The position numbers were made by a program, and so were the translations under genes. Source: Bifidobacteriaceae bacterium (GTDB lineage: Bacteria; Actinomycetota; Actinomycetes; Actinomycetales; WQXJ01). Taken from it: DNA of 9,890 nucleotides. Below the pieces are notes generated by a model that did not search any database, was not told where the DNA came from, and was given only the letters and a program-made list of their open reading frames with translations. Positions within the stretch are counted from its first letter, which is position 1, and every line of letters begins with the position of its first letter. Where the stretch lies: contig JAISIU010000126.1 of assembly GCA_031261885.1 (NCBI GenBank), positions 1-9,890 on the forward strand, given 5' to 3'. Below, one piece after another: positions 5,991 through 9,890 of this stretch.

Positions 5991-6779
5991 ATGCGGCCCG
6001 TGCCCACGCTCGACCTTGAGACCCGCCTGCTTACCCGCGCCCCACTCGTCGTCGGAATGGACGAGGTGGGGCGCGGTGCGTTAGCGGGCCCCGTCGCCGT
6101 CGGCGCCGTCGCCGTGGGCCCCGCCCAGATCGACCAGGGCGCCCCCGCCGGCCTCGCCGACTCCAAACTGTTGACGGCCCGCGCCCGCGAACGCCTCACC
6201 GCGCCCGCCGCCGCCTGGGCCGCGGCCTGGGCGGTCGGCTGGGCCAGCGCCCAGGAGATCGACCAGGTCGGCATCGTCGGCGCGTTGCGCCGCGCCGGCC
6301 GCCGCGCCCTCGCCCACATCGCCGGCCCCGCCGCGCCATCGGCCCCACCATCGGACCGGGCCGCTTCCGGCGACTCCGCACCACCGGCCGGCCGGCCGGC
6401 ATCGGACGCATCCCGCCCCGCCCCGCCGCCCGCGGTGGGCGACGGCCAAGCCGACGTCCGTGACGGCATCGTCCTCCTGGACGGATCCCAGGACTGGCTG
6501 AGCGACCCCCCGGCCGACCTGTTCGACCCGGCCCGCGGCGACCCGCCGCTGCTGGCGCGCGGCGTCGTGACCCGCGTCAAGGCGGACCAGGCCTGCGCCG
6601 CGGTGGCGGCCGCCTCGGTCCTCGCGAAGACCCGCCGCGACGCCCACATGGCCCACCTGGCCGAACTCCACCCGGGCTACGGCTGGGAAGGCAACAAGGG
6701 CTACGGCACGGCCGCCCACAAGGCCGCCATCGGACGCCTCGGCCCCAGCCCCGAACACCGCTGGACCTGGCGCCTGTGA
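5991..6779 (+). CDS. rnhB: Ribonuclease HII
   Basis: The protein has 262 residues. It cleaves RNA in RNA-DNA hybrids and at single ribonucleotides embedded in DNA. The acidic active site is complete: D24 and E25 in GMDEVGRGALAGPV, D164 in VLLDGSQDWL and D199 in VKADQACAAVAAASVLAKTRRD. LADSKLL (55-61) and the C-terminal GYGWEGNKGYGTAAH and SPEHRW motifs also match. A low-complexity Ala/Pro/Ser insertion (about 112-156, with APSAPPSD and SRPAPPPA) separates the helix ending ALAHIAG from the strand with D164, a place where most family members have only a short turn. All catalytic parts flank it intact, so the enzyme is probably active. The Shine-Dalgarno is weak (GGGGA, 5975-5979, 11 bases before the ATG). 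An in-frame GTG at 6000 is an alternative start. Confidence 0.95.
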   Translation: MRPVPTLDLETRLLTRAPLVVGMDEVGRGALAGPVAVGAVAVGPAQIDQGAPAGLADSKLLTARARERLTAPAAAWAAAWAVGWASAQEIDQVGIVGALRRAGRRALAHIAGPAAPSAPPSDRAASGDSAPPAGRPASDASRPAPPPAVGDGQADVRDGIVLLDGSQDWLSDPPADLFDPARGDPPLLARGVVTRVKADQACAAVAAASVLAKTRRDAHMAHLAELHPGYGWEGNKGYGTAAHKAAIGRLGPSPEHRWTWRL

Positions 6780-6838
6780 CACGTGCCACGCCGCCGCGCC
6801 CGCTGCGCCCGGCGGCCCCGCCCGGCCAGCGGAGGCCC

Positions 6839-6844
6839 TAGACT
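6839..6844 (+). promoter_or_regulatory. Possible -10 box of a lepB promoter
   Basis: TAGACT matches TATAAT at 4 of 6, in the form common for actinobacterial vegetative promoters. It lies about 100 bases before the lepB start in the 162-base gap after rnhB. No clear -35 is seen at the right distance, so support is moderate at best. Confidence 0.3.
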
Positions 6845-6941
6845 GGACCGTGGTTGCGCCCAAGACCCATCAGCCGGGGCGACTGGCAGGTGACAAGACC
6901 GATCCGGACCGCACGCGGTCCCGGCGAAAGGAGTGGGCCGG

Positions 6942-7730
6942 TTGGCCAAGTCGATCTGGCGTTGGGTCAGGGAGATCGCTTTCGTGGTGTTGGCGGCCAT
7001 CGTGCTGTCGTTCGTGCTGAAGACCTTCCTCATCGAATCCTTCTACATTCCGTCCGCGTCGATGGAGAACACGCTGCTCATCAACGACCGCGTCATGGTC
7101 TCCAAGCTGGCGCCCGGACCGCTCCAAATCCACCGCGGCGACATCGTCGTGTTCAAGGATCCGGGCAACTGGCTGAAGGACACGGCCCCGCTGCCCAAGT
7201 ACACGGGCGTCTCCGCCGTGGTCCACGGCGCCCTCCAGGCCGTCGGCCTCTCGCCGTCCACCTCCGAGGAATACCTGATCAAGCGCGTGATTGGCCTCCC
7301 GGGCGACCATGTCCAGTGCGACGTGACGAACAAGGACGCCAACGGCGACGGCCTGAAGGACCACGTCCTGTCCGTCAACGGCGTCGAGATCAACGAGCCG
7401 TACGTCAAGGCCGGCGTCGAGCCGTGCTCCGACAACTTCTCCGTGACGGTCGCCAAGGGCGGCTACTGGGTCATGGGCGACAACCGCTCCGACTCGGCCG
7501 ATTCCCGGCTCCACCGCGGCGGCCAGCTCGACGGCGCGGTCGCGAAGAACCTGATCGTCGGCGTCGCCCAGGTCCGCACGTGGCCGTTCTCCCGCATGGC
7601 GATCCTGCGCAACCCCGGCAAGACGTTCGCGAAGGTCCCGGCCACCTATACTCCGTCTGAGGGGGACAAAACGGCCAGCCCCCAGACGGTCAGCGAGTCG
7701 ACACCGGCCACGCCGGCCTCGGACGGCTGA
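6942..7730 (+). CDS. lepB: Signal peptidase I
   Basis: The protein has 262 residues. It is membrane bound and removes signal peptides from exported proteins. One N-terminal membrane segment (about 12-30, IAFVVLAAIVLSFVLKTFL) is followed by the catalytic Ser40 in IPSASMENTL and the general base Lys114 in YLIKRVIGLPGD. RGDIVVF and the C-terminal box GGYWVMGDNRSDSADSR are also present. The start is taken as TTG at 6942: the ribosome site AAAGGAG (6927-6933) is 8 bases before it, whereas the upstream in-frame GTG (6933) overlaps that site and cannot be served by it. A polar, Thr/Ser/Pro-rich tail (about 235-262) follows the last conserved strand and there is no second membrane helix. The order rnhB then lepB is the reverse of many actinobacteria (lepB then rnhB). 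The DUF2469 gene follows after 50 bases. Confidence 0.95.
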   Translation: MAKSIWRWVREIAFVVLAAIVLSFVLKTFLIESFYIPSASMENTLLINDRVMVSKLAPGPLQIHRGDIVVFKDPGNWLKDTAPLPKYTGVSAVVHGALQAVGLSPSTSEEYLIKRVIGLPGDHVQCDVTNKDANGDGLKDHVLSVNGVEINEPYVKAGVEPCSDNFSVTVAKGGYWVMGDNRSDSADSRLHRGGQLDGAVAKNLIVGVAQVRTWPFSRMAILRNPGKTFAKVPATYTPSEGDKTASPQTVSESTPATPASDG

Positions 7731-7780
7731 CCGGCGGGCACCCGACACACCGAGCGCATGGGGGAGAAGAGTGGTGAGCC

Positions 7781-8092
7781 ATGAGCGTTGAGGACCTGGA
7801 GAGCTACGAGGCGGACCAGGAGCTTCAGCTCTACCGCGAGTACCGCGATGTCGTGAACCTGTTCACGTACGTCGTCGAGACGGACCGGCGGTTCTACCTG
7901 GCCAACCAGGTGGACGTGCAGGTCAGGAGCGCGGGCGGCGAGGTGTTCTTCGAGATCGTCATGGCGGACGCCTGGGTGTGGGACGTCTACCGGGCCGCGC
8001 GGTTCGTGCGCACGGTCAGGGTCCTCACGTTCAAGGACGTCAACATCGAGGAGTTGGCCAAGTCCGACCTGGAGCTGCCGCCCACGCCGTAG
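7781..8092 (+). CDS. DUF2469 family protein
   Basis: The protein has 103 residues, the usual size of this highly conserved actinobacterial family of unknown function. Characteristic stretches are SYEADQELQLYREYRDVV, FTYVVETDRRFYLANQVDVQ, ADAWVWDVYR and VRVLTFKDVNIEEL. It is small, acidic, soluble and without a signal peptide. The ATG start is fixed by an in-frame stop at 7775-7777 just upstream; GGGGAGAAG (7762-7770) is the likely ribosome site, somewhat far away. The gene is a constant neighbour of lepB, rnhB and yraN, including in M. tuberculosis, but this does not reveal its role. It is followed by a terminator-like hairpin, so it is probably the last gene of the lepB transcript. Confidence 0.93.
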   Translation: MSVEDLESYEADQELQLYREYRDVVNLFTYVVETDRRFYLANQVDVQVRSAGGEVFFEIVMADAWVWDVYRAARFVRTVRVLTFKDVNIEELAKSDLELPPTP

Positions 8093-8111
8093 GCGGCTCG
8101 GTCTGTCTTTC

Positions 8112-8137
8112 GCCGACGATGCCGGTCGGCCGTCTTT
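8112..8137 (+). terminator. Intrinsic terminator candidate after the DUF2469 gene
   Basis: GCCGAC (8112-8117) pairs with GTCGGC (8125-8130) around a 7-base loop, followed by CGTCTTTT. It begins 19 bases after the stop codon. The stem is only 6 bp, so termination may be partial; a second hairpin follows downstream. Confidence 0.55.
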
Positions 8138-8176
8138 TCGCTGGTTGGTGCGGTTTTTTCTTGGGTTCCGTCCGTG

Positions 8177-8222
8177 AAGGGCGGCCGATGTCGTTCGGTT
8201 CGTTTCGGCATCGGCCGTCCTT
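8177..8222 (+). terminator. Second, stronger hairpin (17-bp stem), probable terminator
   Basis: Bases 8177-8193 pair with 8206-8222, including two G/T wobbles (8191/8208 and 8181/8218), around a 12-base loop. The 3' side ends CCTTT followed by CCGG. It is the most stable fold in this gap apart from the stems near yraN. The U run is short, so an alternative is an RNA-stability or small-RNA element. Confidence 0.55.
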
Positions 8223-8334
8223 TCCGGTGTGGCCGCCCGGGTGGGGCCCGACTGGCGGCTTTTCCACAGCGTGATGGGTCGCGGGCGGCGAAAAACGCGG
8301 GTCGTCCACAGGCGCGCGCCCGGCCGTCTCAAGG

Positions 8335-8374
8335 CCGGGGGAGACTCGAATTCCCCCGGGGGAACGGCCCCCGG
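8335..8374 (+). promoter_or_regulatory. Mutually exclusive stems in the yraN leader
   Basis: CCGGGGGA (8335-8342) can pair with TCCCCCGG (8352-8359). CCGGGGG (8356-8362) can pair with CCCCCGG (8368-8374). The two stems share bases 8356-8359 and cannot coexist. The centre, TTCCCCCGGGGGAA (8351-8364), is itself a perfect 14-bp palindrome. The arrangement lies about 10 bases before the yraN ribosome site (GAGAGG, 8384-8389) and resembles attenuator or switch layouts, though simple GC-rich symmetry is also possible. Confidence 0.4.
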
Positions 8375-8395
8375 CAGGCGAATGAGAGGCAACCG

Positions 8396-8872
8396 ATGGC
8401 GATACCGCTGGCGGACCCCGCGACCGCGCGGACCGAACACCCGTGGACGGGCGGCACGCACCGCGTCGGCCCGGAACCGTGCGCCCTGTGCCAGGCCATC
8501 GTCACGGTCAGGCACGGCGGCAACCAAGAGCTCGGGCGCTGTGGCGAGGACGTGGCCCGGGATTACCTGGAACATCTCGGCTTCGAGGTGCTGGACCGCA
8601 ATTGGCGCGGCCGCGACGGCGAGATCGACATCGTCGCGCTCGACCCGGCCGGGGCCCTCGTCATCGTCGAGGTCAAGGCGCGCCGCGGCCTCGGGTTCGG
8701 GTCGCCGGCCCAGGCCGTCACCCACGCCAAGTACCAGCGTTTGAGGCGGCTCGCGGCCCAATGGGTCGAGGCGCACCGCGTGCGCGCCCCGGAGATCCGC
8801 ATCGACGTGCTCGGCGTCGTGTTCGGCCCGCACCGGGTCGAGGTGGAGCACCTGGAAGGGGTCTTCCGGTGA
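8396..8872 (+). CDS. yraN: YraN/UPF0102 family endonuclease-like protein
   Basis: The protein has 158 residues; relatives are usually about 120. The conserved part starts near residue 44 (NQELGRCGEDVARDYLEHLG) and continues with VLDRNWRGRDGEIDIVALD and VIVEVKARRGLGFGSP, the D...ExK core of a PD-(D/E)XK nuclease-like fold. The biochemical role in actinobacteria is not established; its steady pairing with comM suggests DNA processing or uptake. The ATG has GAGAGG 6 bases upstream, and no other ATG, GTG or TTG codon occurs in frame before the conserved core. The extra N-terminal 43 residues are therefore probably real. They contain a CALC (CxxC) pair and read as mostly unstructured. The frame stays open further upstream to 8174, but that part lacks support. 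The gene overlaps comM by 4 bases (GTGA). Confidence 0.9.
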   Translation: MAIPLADPATARTEHPWTGGTHRVGPEPCALCQAIVTVRHGGNQELGRCGEDVARDYLEHLGFEVLDRNWRGRDGEIDIVALDPAGALVIVEVKARRGLGFGSPAQAVTHAKYQRLRRLAAQWVEAHRVRAPEIRIDVLGVVFGPHRVEVEHLEGVFR

Positions 8873-9890
8873 GCCCGCCTGTCGGCCGCACGTGGGGCGT
8901 CTCGCTGGTCGGAATGGAGGCCCACCTCGTCGACATCGAGGTGTTGGCCGTCGCGAACGTGCCCGCGTTCGTGCTGGTCGGGCTCCCGGACGCGGCCCTC
9001 GACGAGTCGCGCGACCGCATCCGGGCCGCGTTCGCCGTCACGGGCCTGTCCTGGCCCAACAAGCGGGTCACGGTGAACCTCTCGCCGGCCTCGCTGCCGA
9101 AGTCCGGCTCGGGCTTCGACCTCGGGATCGCCGTCGGCGTGCTGGCCGCCTGCGGCATCGTCGCGCCGGAACGGATCGACGGCGCCGTGCACATCGGGGA
9201 GCTCGGGCTCGACGGCCGCGTCCGGCCCGTGCGCGGCGTCCTGCCGGCGGCGCTGGCCGCGCGGCGGGCCGGGGCCAGGCGCATCGTCGTGCCCGTCGGC
9301 AACGTCGAGGAGGCGCGCCTGGTGTCCGGCATCGACGTGGTCCCGGCCGCCTCGCTGGCCCAGCTCGCGATCGGCTACGGCGCGAAGGACGTGACGGTCC
9401 CGCCGGACGCCGGCCCCGTACTGCCGGCCCGGCCCGCGCCGCCCCCAGCCGCCGGCGACCTCAGCGACGTCGTGGGCCAGGCCGAGGCCAGGGCAGCGCT
9501 CGAGATCGCGGCCGCCGGCGGCCACCACCTGTTCATGACGGGCCCGCCCGGCACCGGCAAGACCATGCTGGCGGCCCGGCTGCCCACCGTCCTGCCGGAC
9601 CTCGAGGAAGCCGAGGCGTTGGAGGTGACCGCGCTGCACTCCGTGGCCGGCACACTCGACCAGGCAGGCGGCCTGATCCGCCGCCCGCCCTACGAGGCGC
9701 CGCACCACACGGCCACGCCGGCCGCGATCATCGGCGGCGGCAGCGGCATCCCCCGGCCCGGCGCCGTCTCCCGGGCCCACCTCGGGGTCCTGTTCCTGGA
9801 CGAGGCGCCCGAGTTCTCCCCGCGCGTGCTCGAGACGTTGCGCCAGCCGCTGGAACTCGGCGAGGTCGTCATCCACCGGTCCGCCGGGGC
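8869..9890 (+). CDS. comM: ComM/YifB-type Mg-chelatase-like AAA+ ATPase (5' part)
   Basis: The gene starts at a GTG overlapping the yraN stop by 4 bases and is open to the window edge: 340 residues of a protein normally about 500 long. The N-terminal Lon-protease-like ChlI domain (about 10-170) shows FVLVGLPDAALDESRDRIRA, VTVNLSPASLPKSGSGFDL and HIGELGLDGRVRPVRGVLPA. A Pro/Ala linker (about 186-198) leads to the ATPase domain with Walker A GPPGTGKT (225-232), the GGGSGIPRPGAVSRAHLGV stretch and Walker B VLFLDEAPEF (307-316, D311/E312). ComM is a helicase that promotes branch migration during natural transformation in Gram-negative species; its role in actinobacteria is less clear. The frame was translated by eye with no stop found. 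The missing C-terminus should carry the sensor/arginine-finger region. Confidence 0.95.
   Translation, partial: MSPPVGRTWGVSLVGMEAHLVDIEVLAVANVPAFVLVGLPDAALDESRDRIRAAFAVTGLSWPNKRVTVNLSPASLPKSGSGFDLGIAVGVLAACGIVAPERIDGAVHIGELGLDGRVRPVRGVLPAALAARRAGARRIVVPVGNVEEARLVSGIDVVPAASLAQLAIGYGAKDVTVPPDAGPVLPARPAPPPAAGDLSDVVGQAEARAALEIAAAGGHHLFMTGPPGTGKTMLAARLPTVLPDLEEAEALEVTALHSVAGTLDQAGGLIRRPPYEAPHHTATPAAIIGGGSGIPRPGAVSRAHLGVLFLDEAPEFSPRVLETLRQPLELGEVVIHRSAG

Larger units (their letters stand above)
8093..8395 (+). other. 303-base gene-free region between DUF2469 and yraN
   Basis: No supported gene is seen on either strand; the open frames here lack ribosome sites and family features. It is richer in T than its surroundings, including GGTTTTTTC (8152-8160). 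It holds two terminator-like hairpins with related flanks (TCGGCCGTCTTTT at 8126-8138 and TCGGCCGTCCTTT at 8211-8223), two TCCACA-containing sites, and competing G/C stems just before yraN. These are listed separately. A yraN promoter must lie here but I cannot point to convincing boxes. Confidence 0.6.

Noticed and set aside
8335..8362. tRNA T-arm-like stretch (GACTCGAATTCC within a G/C stem)
   Set aside because: The loop is 9 bases rather than 7, and no acceptor, D-arm or anticodon arm is found around it.
8563..9876. Long minus-strand frame opposite yraN and comM
   Set aside because: It is antisense to clear YraN and ComM coding sequence and is an artefact of GC-rich codon structure.
1..9890. 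CRISPR arrays, insertion sequences, rRNA or complete tRNA genes
   Set aside because: No regularly spaced repeats, transposase motifs, paired terminal repeats or RNA-gene signatures were seen on either strand.

Overview
The window comes from a high-GC Gram-positive bacterium, almost certainly an actinomycete. GC is about 75% in a sampled row of the last gene. The right half carries the actinobacterial housekeeping neighbourhood rplS / rnhB / lepB / DUF2469 / yraN / comM (yifB), and DUF2469 is an actinobacterial family. The genus cannot be fixed from this sequence.

Layout. (1) 1-2966, plus strand, is an accessory block that looks linked to type VII (ESX/WXG100) secretion. It holds a small soluble PsbP/DcrB-like (LpqN-like) protein, an unrecognised 307-aa protein that may be an EspG-type ESX chaperone, a palindrome-rich spacer, a 114-aa helical protein, and a 340-aa protein with a WGG helical hairpin at the N-terminus and a glycine-zipper hydrophobic stretch near the C-terminus. 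The last two are joined by a GTGA start/stop overlap. (2) 2973-3016 is a very strong hairpin between convergent genes, probably a two-way terminator. (3) 3039-5201, minus strand, is a divergent EF-G2-type elongation-factor-G-like GTPase whose Shine-Dalgarno lies in a perfect 10-bp inverted repeat. (4) 5202-5495 is a divergent control region with a likely rplS promoter and a hairpin-rich rplS leader. (5) 5496-8092, plus strand, holds rplS, rnhB, lepB and the DUF2469 gene. (6) 8093-8395 is a gene-free stretch with two terminator-like hairpins and a set of mutually exclusive stems. (7) 8396-9890 holds yraN and the 5' part of comM, overlapping by 4 bases.

Functionally the right half combines a ribosomal protein, removal of RNA from RNA-DNA hybrids, signal-peptide cleavage and DNA-uptake-related ATPase/nuclease-like genes, as in other actinobacteria. 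The most original part is the left block. Its final pair is organised like a helical partner plus a WXG/LXG-type secreted effector with a possible membrane-active C-terminus. No membrane or ATPase component of the secretion machine and no obvious immunity gene is in view, so the toxin reading is a hypothesis.
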